This document shows, piece by piece, positions 1-8,018 of a DNA stretch of 14,992 nt. The DNA comes from Pseudomonadota bacterium (GTDB taxonomy: Bacteria > Pseudomonadota > Alphaproteobacteria > Micropepsales > Micropepsaceae): contig JAKAVI010000158.1 in NCBI GenBank assembly GCA_021817355.1, positions 1-14,992 of the forward strand, given 5' to 3'. Under the pieces are notes generated by a model, which was given only the letters and a program-made list of their open reading frames with translations, ran no database searches and had not been told where the DNA came from. Position 1 is the stretch's first letter. Each line of letters starts with the position of its first letter. The position numbers and the translations under genes were made by a program.

Positions 1-69
1 CTGGGTGGCACTTCAAATCTAGTCAGCCGGTCGATGGATGGATGGGGTATTTCAAATATAGAAAAGGAT

Positions 70-1776
70 TTATTCTCCTCCGAATCGCTGTTTCCACTGC
101 GTGATTTGCTCGTCGCTGATCTTAGTGAATAGAACTTCAGGAGCGGTAACCGCGAGGCCGGGTTCAAGCTGGTTAAGCATCTGCTCCATATTACCGTTCG
201 GCCAAGGAATTACCGAAGGTGCGGGCTGGATAGAACTATGAATGATCCGCGCAGCATTCGGAATCACGGGCCACGCATAGTGGGCAAAAATATGAACGAG
301 ATTTAGTCCCATTCGTACCGCCGCAGCAGCACGTGGGCGATTCTGCTTGATTTGTGTCCAAGGTGCAGCCCTCGTCAAGTATTCGTTACCAGCCACCCAG
401 ATGGCTCTCAACTCGCCCAAAGCCTTACGAAATTCCATAGAATCGAGATAATTTGTATACTGAGCAACTCGGGCACGGAGTTCTTCCGTTACGGCAAGCT
501 CGTCCGCCTCATATGCTCCCTCGTCCGGTACCCTGCTCTCAAACCTGGCATGCGTGAACTTAAGGATCCGGTTGACAAAATTTCCTAACACATCTGCGAG
601 ATCCTTGTTTACGACCGACGCAAAATGCTCCCAGGTAAAGTTCGAATCTGCGCCTTCCGGAGCGTTGGCCATAAGGTAATAACGCCAGTAGTCAGCTGGC
701 AGAATCTCCAGAGCTGCGTCCATGAAGACGCCTCGCTTTCCGGAAGTCGAAAATTTTCCGCCGTAGTAGTTCAACCAGTTGAATCCCTTGATTTGATCAA
801 CCAGCTTCCAAGGTTGTTCGGATCCCATGATGGTGACTGGAAATCCAACCGTGTGGAATGGAACATTATCTTTGCCCATGAACTGTACATATCGCACGTT
901 TTGAGCGGATGCGCCGAACCACCAATCCTTCCATTGGTTGTCACCTGACGCGTTCGCCCACTCATGCGTGGCGCCGATATACTCTATTGGAGCATCAAAC
1001 CAGACATAGAAGACCTTTCCTGACAGCTTTCCGTCGGCAATGTCATCGGGAACCGGAACACCCCATTGTAGGTCTCGCGTAATTCCTCGGTCCTGAAGAC
1101 CCTCGTCGAGCCATTTTCTTGCAATAGATAAGACTAGAGGTGACCAATCTTGTGCATGGGTGTCAATCCACTCCCGCAGGCGGGGTACAAATGCTGATTG
1201 GCGCAAAAAAAGATGAGCGCTATCCCGTATTTCAATTTCCGAAGAACCAGACAAAGCAGAGTGCGGATTTATTAGATCCGTAGGATCAAGCACACGCGTG
1301 CAGTTCTCGCACTGATCTCCACGTGCGCGCTCATAACCACAGTGAGGACACGTTCCAATAACATAACGATCCGGTAGAAATCGCTTGTCGGCATGCGAAT
1401 AGACCTGACGAGTCGTGCGTACTTCCAAATAGCCATTGCGCCATAACGTTCGAGCAAATTCCTGGGTAAGAACCCGGTTTTCTTCGCTGGAGGATCGCCC
1501 AAACCAGTCCCACGAAAAGCCAAAACCTTCGCCGAGCCGCTTCTGAATTTCATGCTGCTCAGCGCAGTATGTTGCCACGTCCTGACCGGCTTCTAACGCA
1601 GCGAGTTCGGCAGGTGTCCCGTGCTCGTCCGTCGCGCAAACATAGAGGATGTCATGCCCACGGGCACGTTGGAAACGGGCATAAACGTCCGCAGGCAACA
1701 TCGAACCCACCAGGTTGCCCAAGTGCTTGACGCCATTGATATATGGGAGTGCGCTAGTGATAAGGACTCGGGTCAT
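70..1776 (-). CDS. metG: Methionyl-tRNA synthetase, archaeal/eukaryotic-like class
   Basis: Class I aminoacyl-tRNA synthetase that charges tRNA-Met with methionine in the cytosol. The 568-residue protein opens with the Rossmann start TRVLITSALPYING and carries HLGN (18-21) as its HIGH motif and KFSTS (341-345) as its KMSKS motif. A single zinc knuckle is visible: C143-x2-C146 and C156-x2-C159. The second knuckle of archaeal and eukaryotic enzymes seems lost, because the matching stretch (around 171-179) has serines and no cysteine. Signature strings ITRDLQWG, KVFYVWFDA, GKDNVPFH and LGNFVNR match, from memory, the archaeal/eukaryotic class better than the E. coli one. The anticodon-binding helical domain follows (about 390-560), with no C-terminal EMAP-like tRNA-binding domain. 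The ATG start at 1776 gives the conserved N-terminus; its upstream ribosome binding site is weak. Function is near certain. Confidence 0.97.
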   Translation of the reverse strand: MTRVLITSALPYINGVKHLGNLVGSMLPADVYARFQRARGHDILYVCATDEHGTPAELAALEAGQDVATYCAEQHEIQKRLGEGFGFSWDWFGRSSSEENRVLTQEFARTLWRNGYLEVRTTRQVYSHADKRFLPDRYVIGTCPHCGYERARGDQCENCTRVLDPTDLINPHSALSGSSEIEIRDSAHLFLRQSAFVPRLREWIDTHAQDWSPLVLSIARKWLDEGLQDRGITRDLQWGVPVPDDIADGKLSGKVFYVWFDAPIEYIGATHEWANASGDNQWKDWWFGASAQNVRYVQFMGKDNVPFHTVGFPVTIMGSEQPWKLVDQIKGFNWLNYYGGKFSTSGKRGVFMDAALEILPADYWRYYLMANAPEGADSNFTWEHFASVVNKDLADVLGNFVNRILKFTHARFESRVPDEGAYEADELAVTEELRARVAQYTNYLDSMEFRKALGELRAIWVAGNEYLTRAAPWTQIKQNRPRAAAAVRMGLNLVHIFAHYAWPVIPNAARIIHSSIQPAPSVIPWPNGNMEQMLNQLEPGLAVTAPEVLFTKISDEQITQWKQRFGGE

Positions 1777-1853
1777 ATCTGCCGCTGAAATGATTTAGTC
1801 GCCTCAAGATTACCGGCTCTCAGGCTCCGCTCCAAGCAGCTCCCTGGGTATCG

Positions 1854-2243
1854 CTAAAATCCGGTAGTCATCGTGTGCGACAGAAACCCGACAAGTGCAA
1901 ATCCCAAAATAACGAGGAGGCCGGCCAGCGCCAGGTCCAGCCGAGCCCCGCCGGTCACTGCCTCGGTACTGTCTATGGCCCGCCGCAGTCGTAAAAACCT
2001 TATGGCCGCCAGCGCTACGATAAGCATCCCGGCGGCGGTCACGATGACACCAGCCGCACTACCCAAGCCGCCGGCAGATGTAGCCGGAACCGGCCGCTGA
2101 CCTCTAAGGCTATTTTGCGCCAAACGCAGGAAAAGGTTGAATTTCGCAACCAAAAAGCCGAATGCCATGATCGCAATAGCAGTGCGGACCCAGGCCAAAA
2201 AGGTACGCTCGTTGGCGGCATGATCGGAAAAGTTACGGATCAT
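1854..2243 (-). CDS. DUF202 family small membrane protein (YidH-like)
   Basis: A 129-residue integral inner-membrane protein of unknown function. It has the DUF202 hallmark [11 protein letters not shown] at 11-21, then three hydrophobic segments at about 20-37, 62-83 and 103-123. The frame is open further upstream (to 2312). I place the start at the ATG at 2243 because a strong AGGAGGT (2251-2257) sits 7 bases before it and because the family begins just before the NERT motif. It lies 77 bases upstream of metG on the same strand, so co-transcription is possible but not shown. Family membership is clear; no biochemical role can be assigned. Confidence 0.88.
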   Translation of the reverse strand: MIRNFSDHAANERTFLAWVRTAIAIMAFGFLVAKFNLFLRLAQNSLRGQRPVPATSAGGLGSAAGVIVTAAGMLIVALAAIRFLRLRRAIDSTEAVTGGARLDLALAGLLVILGFALVGFLSHTMTTGF

Positions 2244-2322
2244 CGGCGCAACCTCCTGCCTTGGTCGAATCCGGTTAGGGTCTTTTCCTGGGTCACGCCC
2301 AGCCTGCACCACCTAGTCCGGC

Positions 2323-2340
2323 CCCCACTCGGGAGCGGGG
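2323..2340 (-). other. GC-rich hairpin upstream of the DUF202 gene
   Basis: In a minus-strand transcript this stretch folds as CCCCGC - TCCCGA loop - GTGGGG, with a G-U pair at the fifth position. It lies about 80 bases before the DUF202 start codon. On the plus strand the same position is an A-C mismatch, so the fold is better on the minus strand. No T-run follows on either strand, so I do not call it a terminator. It may be a leader structure or chance. Confidence 0.3.
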
Positions 2341-2475
2341 ATTACTTAACACGGCTAAGAGGTGAAGCCAGGAGTTATCGTCAAGCATGGCTGTTGACGT
2401 CGAAGTCCGGCGCCGTCATTTTCCCCGACGTCGACTAGGGCCCTCCAAAACTTTCGGGAAGACCCTTGGCGCCTG

Positions 2476-2551
<76 letters not shown>

Positions 2552-2654
2552 GATGCCGCGGGCTCCTATTCGCCTGAACGGATTGCCCGTTGAGCCCAAA
2601 GGTGCGGGCCGCGGCGTACCTTGCTAACGCCTCGGCCGACGTGGCCAACCCAAC

Positions 2655-4583
2655 TCAAAGGCGGGCAGCAAGCTCGGCTGGATCCGGTGCATCGTTGGCC
2701 GCCGGTGGGGGGGGCTGCGCCTTAAATGTGTTGGCAGCAGCCTGGGCGGCGGCCACGTCGGCAGAACTCATGTGGGCGGCAAGCACATCAAGGCGAGCCT
2801 TTGACTGCCCGTCTCCTTGGGCCGCTGCGATGGTGTACCACGTGAAGGCGTTTTCAAGGCTCAAGGCCACACCAGATCCCCTCTCATAAAGTACAGCCAG
2901 GTTAAACTGAGCGTCGACCACACCGTACTGCGCTGCAGCCGCAAACCATTTCGCCGCTGAAGTGTAGTCGGGGCCTCCTCCCCAGCCTTCGGCGTACCCT
3001 ACCCCCAGCCGATACATTGCCTTGGCGTTACCAGCTGCAGCGGCCTTGGCATACCACTGCAACGCAAGGGATAGATTTTTGGGCAATCCCTGGCCACGTT
3101 CATAGAGTGTGCCCAGCCAATATTCTGCTACCGGCTGGTTCTGCAGCGCGGCCTGGCGCAGCCAATACGCTGCGCCGGGAATATCTGTCGCAGTCCCATC
3201 ACCATTTAGCAATTTTAAGCCAACAACAAGTTCGGCATTTGCGTTACCCGCCTTCGCCATAGCCACTAATCGAGCATCCACAGTGGTGCGCGTCGGGACT
3301 GCGCCAATTTGTGAGGCCGGACCAAATCCAGGCGGAAGGAGATGAAATTCAACCGCCGCACCCAAGGCACCTGCCGCTAGCAGAAACACCAAGACCAGCG
3401 CAACTGCCCACGGATTTTGCCGCAATCGGAGTGAAAGCGATCTCACGCCTCTCTTGGATCGCTTGCCCCTTACCGAACGGTCTTGGTCATCACCTGCGGA
3501 AACCGCGACCTGGGCACGAGCCTCAGGCGCATTAGGCGGCTGAGGTCCCCGCCTCTCATCAGCAGAGGGGACCCTTGCCGTCCGAGCCAACCAGTTTTCA
3601 ACCGCGGTAATTCGTCCTGTCAGCTCTTTGACATAGATACGAAGATCAGCAACCACCAACGCATGTTGCTCGTTGCGCTCCAAAAGCGAACGATGGGAGG
3701 TTCCGAGGGCCTCGGCCATTTGGTTCGTCAGTCGAACGTGATCCTCCTCAAATTTTGCCCGCGCGCCCCCAACTTCCTGTTCGAGCCGCTCCATCCGCGC
3801 CTCAAGAACAGCCAGACCTCTCTCGATGCTATCGAGACGCCTAACCAGCTCTCCATGCACAGTTCCACGCTCAAGTCGATGGATGCGGGACTGCAGCTGC
3901 AAAATACTGCCCGCTACATCCTGTGGGTCTACCGTGCTGGCTTCCGCCGGACCATCCTGCCATTCCACCGTGGGTTTCATGGGCCCTATCCGCCCATGCC
4001 CAGGTGTTGGAGTCACACCTTCCGATTTTGCCGCTGCAGCAAACTGCGGGAGAGGCGTTACCAGGTCTCGGCCCGTTTCTTCGGGAAATGCGTCAGGAAT
4101 AGCTTCGAGTTTGGTCCCCGGATCGGCAAGAAACTCGTCGTCTGCTTGCCGCACGACACCAAGCACCTGCTCCAGCTCAGAAAGTGATTCCGGCGACCGG
4201 GCCGATAGGGGGAAAACTCCCGGGTTCGGGCCGTTTCCGCCGCTCCGCTCTGACATTGCTCCACCAACACCCTGTTCGGCGCTATTTGCTTCAAGCGCCC
4301 CGCCGCTCTCCTGGCCAGCACCATCCCGCATGACCCCGGCGATGGTCTCCAGGTCATCAGCAACCAAGGCAAGATGAAGATCATCCTTCGTTACAAAGTA
4401 GCTATAGACGACAGTGGCCGCAAATCCAGCTTCAGCCGCAACCCGTCCAAGGGTCACAGAATCAACACCTTCGCGAGCGGACAGCCTCCGGGCAGCCGTC
4501 AGAATGGCCTGACGCGTATTATCTTTTTTCCAATTATCCACGTCGCTTGGGTCTGCGTTGAGTTCGGACATAACTGTCATCAT
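2655..4583 (-). CDS. Membrane-spanning TetR-HTH / coiled-coil / Sel1-repeat fusion protein
   Basis: A continuous 642-residue reading frame with an unusual domain order. Residues about 22-68 form a TetR-type helix-turn-helix (NTRQAILTAARRLSAREGV, then AAEAGFAATVVYSYFVTKDDL). A low-complexity acidic/proline linker (85-220) follows, then a predicted coiled coil (about 224-335, with RLERG, RRLDSIERG and EARMERLEQE heptads). A strongly basic patch (372-389) precedes one membrane helix (391-410). After it, about four Sel1-like repeats run from roughly 435 to 600 (AAYWLRQAA, ALQWYAKAAAAG, AAKWFAAAAQYG, AFTWYTIAAAQG). The tail is proline/alanine rich. The positive-inside rule puts the DNA-binding head in the cytoplasm and the Sel1 repeats in the periplasm. 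No TetR ligand-binding domain is visible. The membrane-plus-Sel1 half resembles alphaproteobacterial PodJ-type polarity proteins, while the topology resembles ToxR/CadC transmembrane regulators. Several ATGs are possible (codons 1, 2 and 5). The role is unknown. Confidence 0.88.
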   Translation of the reverse strand: MMTVMSELNADPSDVDNWKKDNTRQAILTAARRLSAREGVDSVTLGRVAAEAGFAATVVYSYFVTKDDLHLALVADDLETIAGVMRDGAGQESGGALEANSAEQGVGGAMSERSGGNGPNPGVFPLSARSPESLSELEQVLGVVRQADDEFLADPGTKLEAIPDAFPEETGRDLVTPLPQFAAAAKSEGVTPTPGHGRIGPMKPTVEWQDGPAEASTVDPQDVAGSILQLQSRIHRLERGTVHGELVRRLDSIERGLAVLEARMERLEQEVGGARAKFEEDHVRLTNQMAEALGTSHRSLLERNEQHALVVADLRIYVKELTGRITAVENWLARTARVPSADERRGPQPPNAPEARAQVAVSAGDDQDRSVRGKRSKRGVRSLSLRLRQNPWAVALVLVFLLAAGALGAAVEFHLLPPGFGPASQIGAVPTRTTVDARLVAMAKAGNANAELVVGLKLLNGDGTATDIPGAAYWLRQAALQNQPVAEYWLGTLYERGQGLPKNLSLALQWYAKAAAAGNAKAMYRLGVGYAEGWGGGPDYTSAAKWFAAAAQYGVVDAQFNLAVLYERGSGVALSLENAFTWYTIAAAQGDGQSKARLDVLAAHMSSADVAAAQAAANTFKAQPPPPAANDAPDPAELAARL

Positions 4584-4868
4584 AAATGATTCTCGGTGCT
4601 AAGACGCCGCTAATCGCCCAAATGACACATAACCCCAATCGCTTAAGGTGCCGTTAGACCAATAATCAGATTTTAAATTGTTTTTTTCGAGTTCCACAGA
4701 ATGACCATTCGAGATGCCACCCTTTTCCGGTTAAAACCTCAGACATTGAGGGGAAAACCCAGATCGGCAATACCTCCGACACGAGCCGGGGTAACCACGT
4801 TCCTTATTCAATCTCGGCCAATCGCCCTCTGCCTGCCCTATGCGGACCCAAAAGGTCACAGATTGATG
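4584..4868. other. Intergenic region between LLM and TetR-Sel1 genes
   Basis: This 285-base stretch should hold the end of the SDR-LLM transcript and the promoter of the TetR-Sel1 gene. An AT-rich block (about 4665-4688) could be an upstream promoter element, but I cannot pick out convincing -35 and -10 boxes. No reading frame here looks like a real gene. Confidence 0.4.
4733..4751 (-). terminator. Weak candidate terminator after the LLM gene
   Basis: In the minus-strand transcript, CCTCA - ATGTC loop - TGAGG is followed directly by TTTTAA. The stem is only 5 bp and the T-run is 4, so this is a weak candidate. It lies about 120 bases past the LLM stop codon. Confidence 0.3.
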
Positions 4869-6098
4869 TCAAACAATGCTAGAGCTAGACGAAGACGGTG
4901 GCTCAGTAATTTGCCTCCCCAGCGCGTCAACGAGGGGAATGGCATCGTCGGGCAGCGGCATCATTTTTCTCTTGCGTGCGAAAGCCTGCTCAATGTAGGG
5001 AGCGAGTTCCTCATTCTTTCGCTGAATCCTCGCTTCCTCGTTTACCTTAAATTCGGGCATTACCTCTGACGCGAAAAGCTCCAGCGCCTCGCAGATGTGC
5101 TCATGGTGGTTGCGTCCGCCCTGCTGAATGAAAGCGACCTGGTCAACGCCAGACTCAGAAAATTTGCGCAGATGTACTCGCATCTCAGCAGGTGTACCGA
5201 TGCCACGCGCCCCTGCGTTCTCAGGTAACCCATCTTTGACCTGTTCGAACGCCTTCCAGATGTCGGTACGCCCCGGCCTGTGCTGCCCAAAAATATAATG
5301 ATGTCCGAGAGCGTAGCCAAAGAACTTAAATCCATCGATGCCGCGGCGCACAGCTTCGTCATGGTTCTGATGTACTGAAAAACCAGTCACCATACAGACA
5401 TTCGCATTCACTGCATGGCCGATCGGAATACACTCCTCTTTTAGAATGCGATAGTAATCATCGACCCATTGGCGTGCTTCTGAGGGATCTACAAAGGCAA
5501 AGGTTAGCGCTCCGATTCCCATCCGGGCCGCCATTTTTATCGTCTCGCGATTGGAGCATGCTACCCACACTGGCGGGTGCGGTCGCTGCACCGGCTTGGG
5601 AACAATATTACGGCATGGCATTTCGAAAAACTCGCCCTTGAACCCAGGATACGGATCCATGGCAAGCATGTTTAGGCACTGCTCAGTGGCCTCTCGCCAC
5701 ATAGCACGCTTCTTGTCCACTGGTACACGATAGCCAGCCAACTCGAGGGCCGCAGAAGACTCACCAGTTCCGAACTCAACACGCCCGCCAGACACCAGAT
5801 CGAGTGTTGCTATACGCTCAGCGACCCTGGCGGGATGGTTGTAGCCGGGGGGCATCAGCACAATACCATGGCCCAGACGAATGGACCTGGTGCGCTGCGA
5901 GCAGGCGGCTAAAAACACCTCAGGCGCAGATGAATGAGAGTATTCCTCGAGAAAATGGTGCTCAACTTCCCAAGCATGGTCGATACCAAGCCGATCCGCC
6001 AGTTCTACCTGATCAAGCGCATTCTGAAACAGCTTGAGCTCAGCTCCCTCCACCCACGGGCGAGGAAGCTGATGCTCATAAAAGATGCCGAACTTCAT
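4869..6098 (-). CDS. LLM-class (luciferase-like) flavin-dependent monooxygenase
   Basis: A 409-residue protein of the bacterial luciferase-like superfamily, expected to be a TIM barrel using reduced FMN (or F420) to oxygenate or oxidise an organic substrate. Seen in sequence: N-terminal MKFGIFYEHQLP, the EVEHHF segment (44-49) typical of the flavin site, and RVAERIATLDLVSGGRVEFGTG region (91-112) with the conserved DxxSxGR-xxFGxG pattern. A charged C-terminal extension (about 350-400) ends in six serines beyond the usual barrel. Its ATG overlaps the TGA of the upstream SDR gene by four bases (ATGA), so the two are very likely translationally coupled. No separate flavin reductase is seen nearby. 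The substrate cannot be told; the SDR partner suggests sequential oxidation in one pathway. Confidence 0.92.
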   Translation of the reverse strand: MKFGIFYEHQLPRPWVEGAELKLFQNALDQVELADRLGIDHAWEVEHHFLEEYSHSSAPEVFLAACSQRTRSIRLGHGIVLMPPGYNHPARVAERIATLDLVSGGRVEFGTGESSAALELAGYRVPVDKKRAMWREATEQCLNMLAMDPYPGFKGEFFEMPCRNIVPKPVQRPHPPVWVACSNRETIKMAARMGIGALTFAFVDPSEARQWVDDYYRILKEECIPIGHAVNANVCMVTGFSVHQNHDEAVRRGIDGFKFFGYALGHHYIFGQHRPGRTDIWKAFEQVKDGLPENAGARGIGTPAEMRVHLRKFSESGVDQVAFIQQGGRNHHEHICEALELFASEVMPEFKVNEEARIQRKNEELAPYIEQAFARKRKMMPLPDDAIPLVDALGRQITEPPSSSSSSIV

Positions 6099-6988
6099 TT
6101 CCGGTCATCTCCGCGCACCATGGGTATGGGCGCCCAGCTTTTGACCGCCGCGAGCGCGGGACTGTGCTCGGCCTTATCAAACGCCGTCATAATCGATGAA
6201 AATCTTGCGGCCACGATTTCGCGCATGCCCGGGTGAGTAAAAATATAAAGCTCTCCCCCTCGTACAGCTTCCAGGACACGAGCCCCAACGACGTCTGGAT
6301 CAATGCCCGAAAGTACGGCCTGGGCCGATTCACTGCTGCCCAGGCCTAAGGCATCGACCTCGCCCGAACCACCATACTGTTTCTGACGCGCCCGCCCGCT
6401 CTCATGAATCCTTGTACGTACAAAACCCGGACACAGGACAGATACGCCAATATTTTCTGGTGCAAGTTGCTGTGACCAACCCTCACTCATCGCCACAACT
6501 GCAAATTTGGTAGCACAGTATGGTTCCATGCCTGGCGGACTGATCATACCTGCCATTGAAGCTGTATTGATGAAGTGTCCCCCTTCCTTGTGGCCGCGTA
6601 TGAGAGGCAGAAATACCTTCATACCGTGGACGACCCCCTTCAGATTGACATCAATGATCCAATTCCAGTCAGTATCGCTGACGCTGCTGATTTCACCGCC
6701 AACAGCGACGCCCGCATTGTTGCACACAACGTGGACTTTACCGAAGACAGCAATGGTCTGCGCCGCGGCTGCGGCCAAGCTATCGTGGTCAACGACATCA
6801 CAGCCAACAGCATGGGCCCGAATTTGTTCTTGCGAAAGAGCATAGGCTGCTTCCTCAGCAGCAGAACGATCAATATCGGCGAGCACCACATTCATCCCTG
6901 CGCGACCAAAACTCCTCGCCATCGCCAAGCCAATGCCACTTCCGCCGCCGGTGACAAATGCTGTCTTCCCACGAAACTCCTCCATCAT
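6095..6988 (-). CDS. Short-chain dehydrogenase/reductase (SDR), classical type
   Basis: NAD(P)-dependent oxidoreductase of the classical SDR family, 297 residues from the chosen start. It has the nucleotide-binding TGGGSGIG (13-20), D38 at the end of the second strand (which favours NAD(H) over NADP(H)), NNAG (90-93), and the catalytic set N115, S144, Y157 and K161 (Y-x3-K within PYCATKFA). The C-terminus is longer than the usual 250-residue SDR. The frame is open up to 7093, but I take the ATG at 6988: GAGGGA lies 7 bases upstream, the conserved fold begins within ten residues, and the upstream part overlaps a good promoter candidate (7061-7089). It overlaps the LLM gene by ATGA. The substrate is probably a secondary alcohol or ketone, but this is inferred only from the family. 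Confidence 0.93.
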   Translation of the reverse strand: MMEEFRGKTAFVTGGGSGIGLAMARSFGRAGMNVVLADIDRSAAEEAAYALSQEQIRAHAVGCDVVDHDSLAAAAAQTIAVFGKVHVVCNNAGVAVGGEISSVSDTDWNWIIDVNLKGVVHGMKVFLPLIRGHKEGGHFINTASMAGMISPPGMEPYCATKFAVVAMSEGWSQQLAPENIGVSVLCPGFVRTRIHESGRARQKQYGGSGEVDALGLGSSESAQAVLSGIDPDVVGARVLEAVRGGELYIFTHPGMREIVAARFSSIMTAFDKAEHSPALAAVKSWAPIPMVRGDDRK

Positions 6989-7060
6989 CGGGCCGTCCCT
7001 CGCTGTGTTGTGTCCTAGAGCCCGGCGCAACCGTGCGCCGCGCGGGATAAATCCGCACTG

Positions 7061-7089
7061 AGAATTTGTCAGTTTCTGACCTCTGTCAA
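7061..7089 (-). promoter_or_regulatory. Candidate sigma-70 promoter of the SDR-LLM operon
   Basis: On the minus strand a perfect TTGACA (7084-7089) is followed after 17 bases by AATTCT (7061-7066), which matches three of six -10 positions. Predicted transcription starts near 7054, giving a leader of about 65 bases before the SDR ATG at 6988. Confidence 0.45.
7068..7080. promoter_or_regulatory. Candidate operator, inverted repeat GTCAG-TTT-CTGAC
   Basis: A perfect inverted repeat with 5-base arms and a 3-base spacer, placed exactly between the -35 and -10 elements of the SDR-LLM promoter candidate. A second, overlapping repeat TGAC-CTCT-GTCA covers 7077-7088. The neighbouring TetR regulator is the obvious candidate to bind here. 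A related TCA-N5-TGA repeat lies at 11171-11181. Confidence 0.4.
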
Positions 7090-7182
7090 TCATCCGCAGA
7101 GGTTACAAAGGATTTGGGACTTTTATCGGAGGACCAGGCCAGACTAGTGCTGGTGCGAGACCTGCGCAGCAGCCACAAATTT

Positions 7183-7199
7183 GCCAGTTCGGCACTGGC
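7183..7199. other. Hairpin GCCAGT-TCGGC-ACTGGC
   Basis: Perfect 6-bp arms with a 5-base loop in the TetR-SDR gap. On the minus strand it is followed by AAATTTGTGG, which lacks a proper T-run. It could be a weak or factor-dependent terminator for the TetR transcript. Confidence 0.3.
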
Positions 7200-7307
7200 C
7201 GCATACCCCTCCGGGCCGCACGCGGGCTCTTATGGACCTCAATCAGCGAGGCACCAATCCAGCCCCGCAGCATAGGATGCCTTCAGCACTACATAACCTG
7301 GCCCATC

Positions 7308-7333
7308 CTTGCTGAAAGACGCTGAGCAGCAAG
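7308..7333. other. Hairpin CTTGCTG...CAGCAAG after the TetR gene
   Basis: Perfect 7-bp arms (7308-7314 and 7327-7333) around a 12-base loop, starting about 20 bases past the TetR stop codon. No T-run follows on the minus strand. It may stabilise the 3' end of the aldolase-CoxL-TetR transcript. Confidence 0.3.
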
Positions 7334-7353
7334 CCAAACATGGCTCTCAAGCT

Positions 7354-7977
7354 TTAGGGTTCCAGTGCGCGCACGAGAAAGCGTGCCAGATTATCTACCA
7401 CCTCAGCACGCGGCCTACCCGCCCGCCAACCTTCGCTCGACGCCTGATGCACCGCACCAAGAATTGCCTGCCCTACAATGTCGGAATTGTAACCCTTGGC
7501 CATGCGCCCCTCACCGACATTTTCGCGCACGAATTCCGCCCAATCATAACCCCAACGGTGCAGCAGGGGAAGCGAGGGATCACCTTCAGCATCGATCACT
7601 GCCTCGTCAGTCATTGCAGCATTGAGCACCCCCGGATGGCTTTCGGAGTAGTCATAGATTGCATTAAGCAGACTTTCGATCAGCGCACGCAAGGACGACG
7701 TAGAGGGCGTGCGCTCACGCACGTAGCTATCGAGCTCTGTCCGCGCTTCCTCGACAAACGCTAGGAAGCAGGCCCGCTTGTCAGGAAAATGCAAATAAAA
7801 GGTTCCATGACCCAGTCCGGCCTCACGGGCAATATCCTGAGGCCGGGTGGCGTGGTAGCCGCGTTCGACAAAGAGCTTGCGTGCCGCTAGCCGCAACTTT
7901 GCCAAGCTTTCGGGCTTGCGGCGCGTAGTCCTCAGACTGGCAGCCTTTGCAGGTTTCACTGAGTCACGACTAGACAT
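7354..7977 (-). CDS. TetR/AcrR family transcriptional regulator
   Basis: A 207-residue TetR-family repressor from the ATG at 7977. The helix-turn-helix covers about residues 25-71, with [24 protein letters not shown] as two helices (shown here only by key parts: [13 protein letters not shown]) and the recognition part [14 protein letters not shown]. The remaining helical domain should bind a small ligand and dimerise. The frame also allows GTG at 7995 and TTG at 8013, the latter only 5 bases after the CoxL stop codon; none has a strong ribosome binding site, and GGAG sits 12 bases before the ATG. It lies directly downstream of the CoxL gene, so it is probably co-transcribed, and upstream of SDR-LLM. 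It likely controls this cluster in response to a pathway compound; that is inference from position. Confidence 0.92.
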   Translation of the reverse strand: MSSRDSVKPAKAASLRTTRRKPESLAKLRLAARKLFVERGYHATRPQDIAREAGLGHGTFYLHFPDKRACFLAFVEEARTELDSYVRERTPSTSSLRALIESLLNAIYDYSESHPGVLNAAMTDEAVIDAEGDPSLPLLHRWGYDWAEFVRENVGEGRMAKGYNSDIVGQAILGAVHQASSEGWRAGRPRAEVVDNLARFLVRALEP

Positions 7978-8018
7978 CGTCGCGGCATTCTCCACTGCGC
8001 TGGCTTCCGTCAATCAAT

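Larger units (their letters stand above)
6989..7353. other. Intergenic region between TetR and SDR genes
   Basis: This 365-base region holds the SDR-LLM promoter and operator candidate near its left end (7061-7089) and two hairpins that could end or slow the upstream TetR transcript. The remainder (about 7095-7180 and 7200-7305) shows nothing I can name. No reading frame here looks coding. Confidence 0.5.

Noticed and set aside
1..69. Short GGAT repeats near the left edge (ggatggatggatgggg)
   Set aside because: Only about three units in a 69-base end segment downstream of metG; no structure or T-run to support a terminator or functional repeat.
3483..4187. Open frame of 234 codons on the plus strand opposite the TetR-Sel1 gene
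   Set aside because: Antisense to a long frame with recognisable domains; low-complexity, no family features.
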